A stretch of 64,000 nucleotides of DNA from positions 2,108,001 through 2,172,000 of the forward strand of contig QUOL01000001.1 of assembly GCA_009761415.1 (NCBI GenBank), read 5' to 3'. Source of the DNA: Sarcomyxa edulis. Lineage: Eukaryota > Basidiomycota > Agaricomycetes > Agaricales > Mycenaceae. The notes under the pieces were generated by a model. The model was not told the origin of the DNA, did no database searches, and saw only the letters and a program-made list of their open reading frames with translations. Below are positions 48,975 to 61,121 of this stretch, piece by piece. Position numbers and translations under genes: made by a program. Every line of letters begins with the position of its first letter. The stretch's first letter is position 1.

Positions 48975-51369
48975 ATGTCTGAACGAATACCCGCACCTCA
49001 GCGACCTTGGAATGCAGAGGAAGATCGTCTTTTGAAGCAGGCCGTCGCTATCCACTCTGAGTTCGACAACTGGAAAAATGTGGCCCTTTGTGTGCCAGGT
49101 CGAACGAATAAAGCTTGTCGGAAGGTCCGTGTCATGTTATCAAAGTCAAGTAAAATTGCCTGATAGGCTGTCTGCTCAGCGTTGGCTACATTCACTGTCT
49201 CCATCGGTGAAGAAATCTGCTTGGACGCAGGCCGAGGACCAGCGGCTTTTGGAACAATATAATCTACTCGGACCCAAGTGGTCTGCTATTGCACGTCAGA
49301 TTCCTGGAAGAACTGACGACGCTTGCTCTAAACGATATAGAGAGGCGCTTGATCCTTGTTTACGGAGAGATGAATGGACTGCGGAAGAGGACGCGAAACT
49401 CATGGGCGTATATTCTCGGATAGGAGGGAAATGGCGCGAAGTTGGACAAGAAATGCAACGCAGTGGACTAGGCTGCCGTAACAGGTGTGTTGGTTGAATA
49501 CCTGTCTTATCCGAATCTCACCTGACCGCTTGTCAGATGGCGTCTTCTTGAACGAAAGAAAATATCGCCTCGCCTGAGGGGGGATGCATCGATAGCTCCG
49601 TCCCCCGCAATCTTCCATACACCATTGTTGTCTTTGCCATCGCCTTCCGAACCTGAATGGGGCCCACCTTACTATCCACCGGAAGCTTATCCGTCTTTCG
49701 CAGATAACTCACCAGAGTCTCATGAGCATTTCCATCTGCCTACGCCACAGGAGTTGTCACCGGTGTCCCCACAGATAGACATCCCCCCTTTCCAATTTTC
49801 TTCTTCCTCTCTCAGTGCGGCGTTATCGGATCCTTCTCCAAGCACCCATGTACTTCCTTCATTGCTTGCCAATGAGACCGATGGATTCCAAGATCAGTAC
49901 CGTGATCTGAATCCTTACTCTTCAGGATCTCCGTCTCTGTTACAGGATCACCTTGATAACGAAATGGCATTTTGCACAGCTCGGGATCCAGACCATCACA
50001 TATATTCTTCTTACGGGGAGATATCATCCAAGTCTACCGAAAATCGCGCAGCCCCCTACCATTACGACGGCGATACGAACGGTATCATAGATAATCCAGG
50101 AATATATGTCACAGGAACAGAGCATTATAATCCGATTAATCCTCCGATGACTGATGACCCGCAGTGCAGTACTTGGAATTCGCCCTATACACCTGACCTG
50201 GCACTGGATTCCAGTGCACATCATGACCTTCCAATCACCAATCTCGTTACACCGTCACCTCCAGATGATGCACAAAGCAACTCCTGGAACTCGCCTTGCA
50301 CCTCGGACTTGGAACTGAATGCAAACGCGCAGTGTGCCCTTTCATCGTCAGATAATCCTTGCGATACATACAATAGCGTCAGTGACGACACCTCAGTTGT
50401 CTCGACTCCTCTCGACGTCCCTTCTCTCGATCTTCCCCCAGGTTTAACCTCCTCCAGCGCCACCTCGTCGGTCGATCTGCCCGAGAACCAACAGCCAGCT
50501 TCAGGCTCTTTGCTGTTCTCGTCCCATTATCGTTCTACACGACCACGTCCTACCCGGAGACTGAAACCTCGCTCAGCCGCAACCAGGCTCTCCTCCCTGC
50601 TGCCTGTTACTACAGAGTAAGTTATTTGCATCAGATTTGTGTTGCTCATAATGATTGATTTTGTTCGTACTCGCAGCCCGTCCGTATTACCTTATGCATG
50701 CGGTCATAATGACTGTTGGCCATCTGACCTCGAGATCGGCCGGACGCGTTTCGCAACGTCGGGAGAACTTGCTGAGCATAACAAGACAACTCATGCAGCC
50801 CAGCCCAGTGAACGACCTTTCAAGTGTGCTCTGGATGGATGCGGAAAGTCATGGAAGGTTCGCACAAGAAGTCTGGCACGCGGATCACCTCATTAATATT
50901 TATTCCTAGAATATCAACGGCCTCCAGTACCATTTACAGATGCAAGTGAACTATAATCTATTCCTGTTATATAGTCAGCTAATCAGATTCTAACATAGCT
51001 CCACGGTTCACTTTCGTGATGCGCTCTCGACTACGTTCTCAATGCAGACCTCGACTAACCCGCCGGTGGAAACTTTGCCCGCTGACGACCCGCCCGACGA
51101 GGCTGACATGTTGAAAAGAAGGTTCATCTGCAAACACCCGCAATGCTTCAAAGCTTATAGGCAGGTAGGTGGCTTGATATATCATCTCCAGTTTGTCAGT
51201 CCATTTTTCTTTGGTGTACATCGCCCCCACTCATCATGCGGTCCAGGGTCATCCGGAGGATCTTCCTGCGCAACTCGAAGTCGTTCCCCCCACTTTAGCT
51301 CGGCAGTTGGCGAAAAAGACGAAGAAAATGCGTCCAAAGGCCGCTCCTGCTCCTGCACAATTGACCTGA
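48975..51369 (+). CDS. Three-repeat Myb protein with C-terminal C2H2 zinc fingers
   Basis: Predicted nuclear DNA-binding regulator. The N-terminus (start 48975) has three SANT/Myb repeats: PWNAEEDRLLKQAVAIHS with NVALCVPGRTNKACRKRW, AWTQAEDQRLLEQYNLLG with IARQIPGRTDDACSKRY, and EWTAEEDAKLMGVYSRIGG ending RNRWRLLERKK. A 300-residue Ser/Pro/Asp-rich linker follows. The C-terminal part has three C2H2-like units: YACGHNDC with HNKTTH, FKCALDGCGKSWKNINGLQY, and FICKHPQCFKAYRQVGGLIY with its final His after a GTCAGT intron. It ends PAPAQLT at TGA 51367-51369. Five or more introns. The target genes are unknown. Confidence 0.8.
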
Positions 51370-52382
51370 CCTTACTGATCGTTCCGGGACAAGCACAACG
51401 CTCTGGTGTGTGTGATCCCCGTAGCCGACGTTTCCACGAAGCGTTATACAGCAGAACTTCTTTCCATCATCGTGCAACACACCGTCACATTGTATCTCAC
51501 AGATGGTGCCCAAGCAGGAATTTCGCCCAACTTATGCTGCTAAGATGATATCTTACAGCCAACGATGACGTTACAATAATAATAATATCAAAATTGGATT
51601 TGACGCGGTTGAAAATCTCGAGATGAGTGCAACGGTCTTGACGATTCTCTCTCTCTCGTTCTTCACTTGTGCAGCCCAATCTAGATGCTACTTTTGACGG
51701 TAAAGTATGAACAGAACGCTATCATTGCGATGCTCGTAGTACTATGTCTTCCCGTGCCCTAGCATCAACGCTCAGCGGTCGACTTCGAATCTTCAAGTTC
51801 CTCGAGTCGTCTGCGTGCATCTTCATCGCCGCCTTCTAGCTTATAGCACACTTCAAATGTCAGTTAGCTGTGTCTGACGACAAATGGCTCATACAGACCG
51901 ACGTAAATTATGCCTTTCATGATCTGCAGTGCGTACATTAGACACTTATTCGTCGCACACGTTCTCTCTTCCTCTCATCACTCCGCCATCAGGCAAAGAA
52001 CACCCCTGCAGACACTACAAAGTGACGGTCATCGCCGCCACTAATGAGGCCTTGTGTGTCATTCCTCACGAAGCGCAGATCCCCTCAAGTCCAGCATCAT
52101 GTCCAAACTCTAGACTCGTAACCACTCTGTACACGACCTATCGAAAGGCAAGCATTCTGTCTACCGTAGCTTGCTCCTAGTAGACAGACCAGTTACAGGT
52201 CTATCCAATCTCTAGTGACAGTTCGCAGACCAAGGCATCTAACTTCTGATCGTTCTTTGTGTCCATGCATACCTCGTACTATGTTATATATGTTGATCAC
52301 ACGCTTGTTTGATCCATGTATCCTGTAGTATTATTGCACTCGTGATAATTGTAACTCCTTAACGAGCTTCGCAGAAAGTACT
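51370..52382. other. Interval between Myb gene and SGT2
   Basis: About 1 kb. A short conserved-looking minus-strand exon pair (51765-51920) is listed separately. Otherwise only short frames and A/T-rich stretches, including ATAATAATAATAT near 51575, are visible. Confidence 0.5.
51765..51920 (-). CDS. Very small unidentified protein, two exons
   Basis: ATG at 51920 opens MKGIIYV. A GT-AG intron (GTCTGT...TTGAAG) joins it in frame to CYKLEGGDEDARRRLEELED and SKSTAER, ending at TGA 51765-51767. About 35 residues, helical and charged. Composition and splice joining are consistent with a real microprotein or the last exons of a longer gene. I recognise no family. Confidence 0.35.
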
Positions 52383-53627
52383 TCAAGCGGAACCACCCGC
52401 ACCCGCACCGAACTGACTTGCTCTGCAAAGACATCAGCGACCATCAATTACGACGAGATAAGAATGCACACATACAGATTTCTTAGACTTGGATCTGCCA
52501 TGATTTCCTCCATGCTAGGCATATCTCCAGATTGTACTCGACCCATCTAATCAATCAGTGACGTCAGACAGGTATACAGACAGATAAAGATATTCTGACC
52601 ATATTTGCAACAGCAGGGTTCTGCATCAAGCTTGCAAGGCCTCCACTCGCTGCCATCTGTTGTGCAGCTGCCATCAACTGTGGGTTGTTCATGAGACTTG
52701 CTAGATCTGGCATTCCACCGCCAGCACCACCCATGCCCATGCCTCTCAACATATCCGCCATGCCACCAAGTCCCGCACCGGCTGCAGGACCTCCTGCCGA
52801 AGGAGACACAGAGTCATCAGGAATGAGAGGTGGAGGACCATCGTCATCTTCATCGGGAACAATTCGTGCTTGAGCGTTTGCAAGGCCTGATTTCAATCCA
52901 GCATTGGTGGGGTCTAACTTGAGACCACGTTCAAAGGCGTCAGCTGCGGCCTTGAAGTCTCCCAGAGAATATTGTGCATGTCTAGAAGGAAGTCGGCCAT
53001 CATTTTTAAGTTTGTATTCAGAAAAGGGGGCCAGAGGTGACAAAAGTACCCTAGTCGATGATACGCCTTGACGAATTTTGGATCAACCGATATAGCCAGC
53101 TCGGCATCGCCAACTGCAGAGAGATGATCGCCTTTACTGGAATGTGCTGCTGCACGGTTGGAATAGTACACAGGATTTGTTCCGTCGAGTGCGATAGCTT
53201 CAGAGTAGGAGGCAATCGCCTGGTCATACTTCTTTGCAGACATAAGTGTGTTTCCGGTTGTCTTTAGTTTCTCGGCTTGAGCCTTGTCTCCTGGTGAAGG
53301 GGTCTTCGGTGCAGCCGGGGAAGGTGAAGCTGTTGAAGTCGAAGCCGTGTTGAGCTTTTCCCGGGTCTTTAGAAAGACATCGAAGACGGTCTGGAGGGTT
53401 GCTGGCTTAATGCTGAGTCGCTGGTCATCTGGATCGACACCGAACGCTTCTCCGATGCATTGGACTGGTAATTTCGATGTGATTCAGAGATATAGACGCA
53501 GATGGCTGGTGAACGTACTGGCAACCTCGAGACTCTCCTGATCATCCTGCTTGACCGTTCCATCCTCTATGGATTGCTTAAGAAACTCGATTATGGAGTG
53601 TACCAAACGCTGTTGCTTGTCCGACAT
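52383..53627 (-). CDS. SGT2: Small glutamine-rich TPR co-chaperone Sgt2/SGTA
   Basis: Cytosolic co-chaperone passing tail-anchored membrane proteins to the Get4/5-Get3 pathway. The start at 53627 (MSDKQQRLVHSIIEFLKQSI) opens the N-terminal dimerisation domain. A Ser/Pro/Ala linker follows, then three TPRs: AEKLKTTGNTLMSAKKYDQA, NPVYYSNRAAAHSSKGDHLS, and FVKAYHRLG joined to HAQYSLGDFKAAADAFERGL. A Gly/Met-rich and Asn/Gln/Met-rich C-terminus (GGMADMLRGMGMGGAGGGMP, NNPQLMAAAQQMAASGG) ends GAGAGG at TGA 52383. Domain order and about 340 residues match the family. It is head-to-head with PRP19 with 157 bp between starts. Confidence 0.9.
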
Positions 53628-53784
53628 CTGTGAAAGAGGATACCCTGTAAAGTGTCACGGTCACGTTTCTGTCACTGAGTCTGTAAACGGACAAGAGTAA
53701 ACAGACTAAATTCAGACCAACCTCTTCGTCGTTCATTTGGTTGAGCTCATCGTTCTTGGCGACTATCCACGACCGAAATCCACC

Positions 53785-55470
53785 ATGTTCTTCTGCGCTA
53801 TCTCAGGGGAACCACCCCAGGATCCTGTTGTCTCAGCCAAGTCGGGAAAGGTCTACGAACGCCGTCTAATTCTCAAGTACATCACTGACAATGGCACTGA
53901 TCCAATAACGGGCGATAAACTCGAGGAATCAGACCTCATTACCATCAAAGCTAGTAAGTGCATGTTCACCATGCTTAAATATTCCTATGGTCCAATTCTT
54001 GGAAGATTCGGGATTCTATTCGACACTTTTTGGGGCGTTGTTGTTCTCGAAGCTAACTATATGCTAGACCCAGATACCGCACCTCCACGACCACCTACTC
54101 AATCATCTATACCGGCTCTCCTCCACACTCTTCAAAATGAGTGGGATGCTCTCGTATTAGAGACTTTTGCGCTCAAACAACAGTACAACTCGACCCGTCA
54201 AGAATTGAGTTACGCATTGTATGCTCAGGACGCAGCTAGTCGTGTCGTGGCACGTCTTATCAGAGAGCGTGATGCTGCCCGAGAGTGAGTCGAAAAAAGT
54301 GTTACCCACCCTTCCATCGCTTACGTGACTGTTTTCAGAGCGCTTGCCAATGTACAAGCGACCATGGGCATCGCACCCTCAGCTCCTTCCACTGACGACG
54401 TTGAAATGACCGAAGATGGTCCAGCAGAGGAGGGCCTTCCCAAAGCCATTGTGGCTCAAATTGACGAGACTCATCAAGCGTTGTCTGCTGCCCGTAAAAA
54501 GCGCAAACCACCTCCTGGCTACGCAAACGCTGCTGAAGTCAAGACTTTTGTCGCCAAGCATACAATTCCATCTCTACACTCCTCCTCACCTTCTGGCATA
54601 AATGCTTTGGCCGTGTCCCGTGTCAATCCATCGCAATTCTTGACTGGCGGAAACGACAAAATTGTGCAGTTGTATGACAGAAGCACTGACAAAGTATTGG
54701 CCTCGCTCAAAGGCCATACTAAAAAAGTCAACCACGTCGCATTCCGCGAGCGCGATGGAGAGCCGACCTTGTTGATCTCTGCAGGAGCAGATAAAATCGC
54801 GAAAATATGGTCCCACGATTCTGCGTCGGAAGAGTACATCCCCAAATCTACCATCCGGACGCACAAAGGAGACCTCACAGGTCTGGCTGTGCATCCCACC
54901 TCTACCATCCTGGCTCTCTCTTCCGCAGACAAAACATATTCGCTCCACGATTTATCCACCTTCACAAAGGTTTTCCAGTCTCTGCCATCTGATGAGGCAT
55001 TTACCTCGTTGTCCATCCACCCAGATGGTACCCTTCTTGCTCTCGGCACACCCACCTCTACGATCCAAATCTACGATCTGCGCACGGGTGCAATCGCTGC
55101 ATCCTTGGTGCCCCCCGAAGGCACTCCATTCACTGTCCATACGTTGGCGTTCTCCGAGAACGGTTATCATCTGCTCGCCCCGAATTCCTTGTCTTCTGTA
55201 GCCATTTGGGATCTACGAAAACAACGGACGGCACACTCGATTTCGCTAGGAGACGGCTTCAAGATTAACAAGGTGTTGTACGACACCAGTGCACAATTTT
55301 TGGGAGTCGCAGGGAGTGAAGGAGCTAGAATTTACGCGCATAAAAGTTGGGATGAGTTGGTCAAATTCGAAGAAGGCGGCGAAGTGTCTGACTTGGTATT
55401 TGGGGAGCAAGGCAAGGAGATATGGGCTGCGAGTGGAAGGGAGGTCAGGATATGGGGTGCGCCTGCTTGA
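53785..55470 (+). CDS. PRP19: Pre-mRNA-processing factor 19 (Prp19), U-box ubiquitin ligase
   Basis: Core of the NineTeen complex, which stabilises the activated spliceosome. The start at 53785 gives MFFCAISGEPPQDPVVS, the U-box N-terminus. Introns at 53954-54067 and 54285-54338 join in frame, for 505 residues. The U-box (residues 1-55) includes VYERRLILKYI. A coiled-coil tetramerisation region follows (ALLHTLQNEWDALVLETFAL, RVVARLIRERDAAREALANV). After a Lys-rich linker the WD40 propeller begins near residue 200 (FLTGGNDKIVQLYDRSTDKV, LLISAGADKIAKIW) and ends EVRIWGAPA. No abnormalities. Confidence 0.94.
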
Positions 55471-55884
55471 GTTTTGAGTCTTGTATAAATGATGCTGTCT
55501 TTGTAGCACGATCCGTTTATCTTTTTATGTTTTTTCAAAATCCAACCTTCAGTGTTGCTCCAAGTCTACTCTGATTCTCAAATTTTCCGTCAGAGGAGTA
55601 TGCGGCGAATCCATCATTGTGATGAAACGAATGAGTCGTTTGAAAATACATATGTGTGATATACGAAAGAAAACAATGCGTGATATAATTGCGAAAGGTG
55701 AAAGGAATAATAGTTACGATGAAGAAAAAGGAATGTGGACGGTCGAGACCTCGAGTGACGACGGGGATATCAAGGAGAAAATACAGCAGTGATACAGAAA
55801 GGGATCATCAGGATTACGGGTCATGAAAGCTGCGAAAAACAAACGGTCTAAATTCCAAATCCAAAAAACCGCGGAGAAAACGTC
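55471..55884. other. Convergent 3' flank of PRP19 and the OPT transporter
   Basis: About 410 bp, A/T-rich, with no gene seen. Confidence 0.5.
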
Positions 55885-58715
55885 TCAAGAGAATTGGCCT
55901 ACTACTGGTCCGAAGGTATCGCCTGGTGCAAGAACGTATAGTGGCGTGCCGAGCGCATCAGCCGTATTTTGCCAGACTGTGTTTCCCCACCAATTGAGCG
56001 CGAAACCGCCTTTGGGGAATTGGACACAAAAGAAGATGACGACCATGCCTAATCCTACACCGGCATCAAGGCCAGCGGACAAGATGTAGTTGTATCGCAT
56101 CCACCATCTGAAGTGGAATCGGCGTATGCAGTAGTTGAAGATGAAACCAACGATGGCCCATGACGCGTAGTTGATGCCAGAAGCAGGTGGCATGGCACCA
56201 ACGCCGGCGAAAAACACTGGGATATTGACATAACGCCAGAAGGAAAGAGGGAAGCGGCGGGCAAGGAAGTAGAAGGGAATTGGAGCGACGGCACCAATGG
56301 CGAAGAACCACAGAAGAGGGTTGTACATCTTTCCAACACTGAACAGCCGCGACGGACCAATTCCACCCCAAATCAACGAAGCAGTCGCGAATGTGTTCGT
56401 AGAGGGGCAGACGAATCCAGCTGCTTGCGTTGGTGTGCAGATATCGACGATGCTTGTGAACATCCACTGTTGCACCCCCGTAACAACGAAGCAACTGACG
56501 ACTGCAGCTACAACCTGGACCGTGAACATCATGCGGGGAGGAATCTTCATGTAATGACCGAGTTTAAGATCTCCTGCGAAGCCCACAGCTTGGTTACTTC
56601 CAATATACGCGACGGCCTTGAAGATCATGTTGGCAACGGGACGGCCAGGAAGCAGGTAACCTGCGATGAGCTCGTGCATGACCTGAAGGGCAATTTGTTG
56701 ATTTGTGATGGCTTGTATCATGGCGAGTGGGATGGACAGGATGGTGGCGATTGCGCAGGCAACGAATACAGCCCAGATCGGAAGTTTGGTAGGGAAGATC
56801 TCGACGGCGACACATAGGAAGACGAGGGAGATGGCACCAACTGCAGCGTACCACCAGACAGGTACTTCAGGATAAGCTTGCATCAGTCGGGAATGTACGT
56901 CACGTTCATCCTTCAAGCTACTGCGGAAGCGACGAGCAATATCTCGACGGAACCAGACTAGAAAACGGACAACGCATCAGCGCGCAATTTTGATTTGATA
57001 AAAGATGACACGTACGGAACGTGTGGACCACGACAGAAGTGAATGAAGCAAAAGCGACTCCATATGCGATAGCTAACGTCGCGCTCATATACATAGGAGA
57101 ATATGCTCGGTACTTCTCAGCATCGAATTCACCGTCGGTAACGATAGCCGTTGGGTCGTAGCTCATGCCGGTATTGTCGAAAGTGACATATGCGGACATG
57201 GGGAGGAATTTGGTGAACCATGTATTGGTGACTAGAGTAGTTAGAAAATCTCCATTAAATGATCAAATAATATTGATGTCATTGAATACGCACAGTAAAT
57301 GATAGGAGTGATAATCCAGAAGCAAACAACCAAGGATACAGCGGTATTGAGCTCCGACCACCACTGTTAACATAGATCGATGTTAGTTGGACAACGAAAT
57401 GAGTAGACAGGACACTTACAGGGGTCACTAATGGACTACTGATGTACGAGATCATCGACCAATCGAAGGTGAGGATACCCATACCAAGTCCAGTCGATGT
57501 TCCGAACAAAGTATTAACGACGACATTGTTCGGAGCAATCCAGCAAGCCCAATTGAAGACGCTGAGAGCGGTGAAGATATATCCGGGGAACCAGTAATAC
57601 ACGAAGCTGCAAGCCATGGCAATGCAGAAAAATTTCTCTCGTGAAATGTGTCCACGATCACGTTTACCGTAGTTTTTGTGAAGAGTATTGAAAAGCGCAG
57701 AGTTGACGAGGGCACCTGGCCAAATCATACTTGATGGCCATACCACGAATTGACGCAGCAGTCCACCTAGGGAGAAACCGAGGACCTGAGTGGATAGGAC
57801 TAGAAGAATTTGGTAGCCAAATGTGAGCTTCTGGTTGTAGAACATGACTTGGGCTGCTATGACATCGGTGGCATAAGCACCCCCGACGACGACGTTGGCC
57901 ATGACAGTGACACAAACGTGTTCTTTTATGTTGAAAGGGCCAGGGTTGAACGACCAGGTGTAGCCCAACGTCCGGAATCGGGTGGTAGGGAGAATTCGCT
58001 CAAGACCTTTACCGAGTGGCAAAGCAGCCAGCTGGGCTACTATGCCAGTGATAAAAACGGAGGGATCTGCGAGGGAAATATTAGCAAGCTGGCAGATTTC
58101 AGGCACTATATAGAATCGAAAAAGACTCACAGCGCATGGAGAACACCTGGTTCAAACCTGTAACAAGGATCGTAAAAAATAGTCCCAAGGTCCACCTGTC
58201 CATGGGAAGAACTTCAGTTGTGGCTTTGAGAAAATGGATGTAGGACGCACATTCGAAATGTGTTGACCGGCATAGTTGGGTCGTCAACGCTCGCCACTGC
58301 AGCACGAACTTCAGGATACGGGGATTCACTAAAAAGGCCAGAAGGGTTTAGTGGACGATCTTCTTCGGAACGACAATGGATGAACGTACTCATCGAACTC
58401 AATCGCAGTCGAGTTTCTGGAAGCGGCTCCGCTGCGTGAATACCGGTCGGATTCGATATGCGACTCGGTGTCGATATCAGAGCGGGAGTAGATGAATGCA
58501 TCGTTTTTCTTGTGCTCCAGCTCAAAAGAGTCATTGGTGGCAGGAATGGGGGGATGCTGAGCAGGCGGAGGCCGCTTCAGGTCGAAATTCGGGTCATTCA
58601 GATGTTCCATGAGAAAGTCGACATCTTCTGGGACGTCGGGAACATGACGAGGGCGTAAAAAACTCGGAAGAGCGACTGTATCAGTCGAGGTAGTGTAAGG
58701 CTTTGAGTCCTCCAT
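55885..58715 (-). CDS. Oligopeptide transporter, OPT family
   Basis: Proton-coupled uptake of tetra- and pentapeptides at the plasma membrane. The start at 58715 gives MEDSKPYTTSTDTVALPSFL and a hydrophilic N-terminus. The first membrane segment is LGLFFTILVTGLNQVFSMR. The OPT signatures NPGPFNIKEHV near 57930 and KIPPRMMFTVQ near 56540 are both present. Twelve or more hydrophobic helices follow, with the last exon (55885-56916) ending GDTFGPVVGQFS. About six introns near 58380-56920. Length about 830 residues is usual. Substrate range cannot be read from the sequence. It is divergent from the dioxygenase gene over 776 bp. Confidence 0.9.
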
Positions 58716-59491
58716 TATGACTGACGAGGAGATCAAGGGAGTAAGGAAAGGAGGAACGGTAAGGAGATACTGGACTCGTCGGGTTTTAACAGTGTATCGC
58801 TTGGGCATGTATGCCACTGCGGTATCCAAATTAGGATTGGAAGCCCTGGGTGGAACAATTGAGACAATAGGCAATGTAAGACAAGAAAACCCGAAGATCC
58901 GTGTGGCCTCCTCTCATGATACATAATAACCGCGTCAAAGCGATTCATCTCGTCGAATCTGAGGCACTGACGACTGAAGGGTGGTACATTTCCACCGGGA
59001 GACAGCTTTGACAATGCTAGTAGGCTCGACGTCCATGCAAAGCGGTACAAGCGTCGACCAAGCGGCAACAGGGAACCGTACTTTGTATTCCGAGCCGTTA
59101 CTTTGTATTACCCGTGGTGTTACGCATAGTTAGATTTGGCACGAATATGATCTAGGTCCGATATGTGTCCAAGTTGGTCGATGCTATTGTGTTGGTAGAT
59201 CCAGGTGATTTTGCAAAGACAAAAGACGTGAGATGCTCTACACGTGGGTAAGTTCCAATATTCGCGGACCTGGAAATGAGTTATCTAAGCGAAACTCCGC
59301 CCGGAGTCAACCCGGAGTGCACCATATCTGCTGGCCACTTCGTGCTCATGATCATATCCTCTTTTTTTGGCCCTAGACTAATCACGAGAAATTGCGTTTT
59401 CCGAAGTATCAATGGCGAACACTGTTCCCATCCCTAGCCTTATTAGAGCGCAAAACTGCAACATGAGGGTGCACCCGGACAAAGTCAGAAA
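58716..59491. other. Shared upstream region of the OPT transporter and the dioxygenase
   Basis: About 780 bp between divergent starts. A direct repeat CCCGGAGT occurs twice near 59301-59320, spaced by a few bases. No gene is supported. Confidence 0.45.
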
Positions 59492-60920
59492 ATGTCTACT
59501 ACCACTGTCACAGAACTCGCGCAAGCTATCCCCACCCTCACCCTTCGTTCCGACTCAGGCGTAGCGAAGGATACCAAAGAAGACCAGCGTTCTGAGGAAC
59601 CCACGTCTCAAGAACCTTATCGTTATGCCCATCTACTTCCTCATTTCTCCCAGGAGCACTACCCACCTTTGACGCCCTTCGATCACGTTGATCCTGGCGC
59701 TCGCGCTCTATCTCACCCGAACCCTCGTGCCTTCCTTGATAATGCAACCAGTGTGGTGGAATTGACACCTTCACTCGGGACTGAAGTCCAGGGCGTCAAC
59801 CTTGCGGATCTAGATAGTAATGGAAGAGATGAACTAGCATTAGAGGTATGCAGAGATCTCTGGAAAGCTACTGTCTTATCTTATTGTGTACATATCGTCA
59901 TTTTCAGGTCGCAAGACGAGGACTGGTGGTATTCAGGAACCAACAAGACTTTATTGACAGAGGACCCGAGTTCTATCGTCAATGGGGGGAGCATTTTGGC
60001 CGGTAAGAAGCACCATTGTCTTTTTGTGTTGGCCAACTCTAATTTCCCACAGATTGCATGTTCATCCGACGAGTGGACACCCCTTAGGGTATCCTGAGTT
60101 CCATCTGGTATACAGGTTCGTATCTATGTATGGTATCTATCCTTTGTATCCGAGCTGACGCACTTCTAGAGATGCAAATTCAAGTTTCAACTTTGAGATC
60201 AACGACAGCATCACATCAACTGTCTGGCACTCTGACGTTTCTTACGAACTCCAACCCCCAGGCTTGACCACATTCTTCCTTCTCTCTCAACCTAGCACTG
60301 GCGGAGACACCCTGTTCACGTCTCAGGTATCCGCTCTCAAGAAACTCTCTCCTCAATTCGTTGCTTTCCTCCGTACCCTCAAAGCCGTGCATTCGGGCGT
60401 CGAACAAGCCAATTTTTCGCGCTCTGGCAAGAGAGGTGGGATCGTTAGACGGGATCCTGTGGAGAATGTCCACCCTTTGATTAGAAGGCATCCTGTTACT
60501 GGTGATGAAGCGCTTTACGTTAACAGACAATTCACTCGTCGGATCGTCGGGCTCAAACGAGAGGAATCTGGTACGTTATGTCATTGCATATCATATTTAC
60601 AGTGTGTTTATATCGACATCAATCACAGAAAACATCCTCAAGTTCTTAGTCGACCACATCGATAAAGGCGGAGATGTTCAAGCCCGTGTCAAATGGGCAC
60701 CCAATACTGTCGTTCTATGGGACAACAGAGTCACTGCTCACGTATGTATCTGTTTCTTTCACGTTGCGATCCGTGTCAAATACTCATACCAATGGTTCTA
60801 TAGTCTGCTATCGTCGATTATGGCGAATCGAAAGAACGCCGACATGGGCTACGAATCACTCCCCAGGCCGAAAGACCGATTCCTGCGCTTGAGGGGCTGG
60901 ACTTGAGCTTGAGTGCTTGA
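59492..60920 (+). CDS. TauD/TfdA-family Fe(II)/2-oxoglutarate dioxygenase
   Basis: Predicted cytosolic non-haem iron oxygenase; fungal relatives include sulfonate and taurine dioxygenases. The start at 59492 gives MSTTTVTELAQAIPTLTLRS. The core begins VELTPSLGTEVQGVNLADL. Spliced exons read RRGLVVFRNQQDFIDRG, HPTSGHPLGYPEFH and TVWHSDVSYELQPPGLT, giving the HxD iron ligands near 60225. NRVTAHSAIVDYGESKER holds the distal His near 60740-60790, and RRHGLRITPQAERP the 2-oxoglutarate-binding Arg. It ends LSLSA at TGA 60918-60920. Five or so introns. All metal ligands are present. The substrate is unknown. Confidence 0.87.
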
Positions 60921-61121
60921 TAGAAATTAAATTTATGTATTACATGCAATGAAAGTGCTTCTCCTTGTATAACTCTGGAAATCAGGATCATCCGTGAATG
61001 AATGCGTTCCCCATGGCCAGGAATCAGACTTTCGTCCCAAGATTTATTGATATTATTATCGTGAACGCGCCCGAGATCATGTGCCTGTCTTTCTTTCGTG
61101 TCCTGCTTCCACCACTTCAGA

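Noticed and set aside
58733..59068. A 111-codon minus-strand frame upstream of the OPT gene
   Set aside because: No motif, no signal peptide and unlike codon use; it lies in the shared promoter region.
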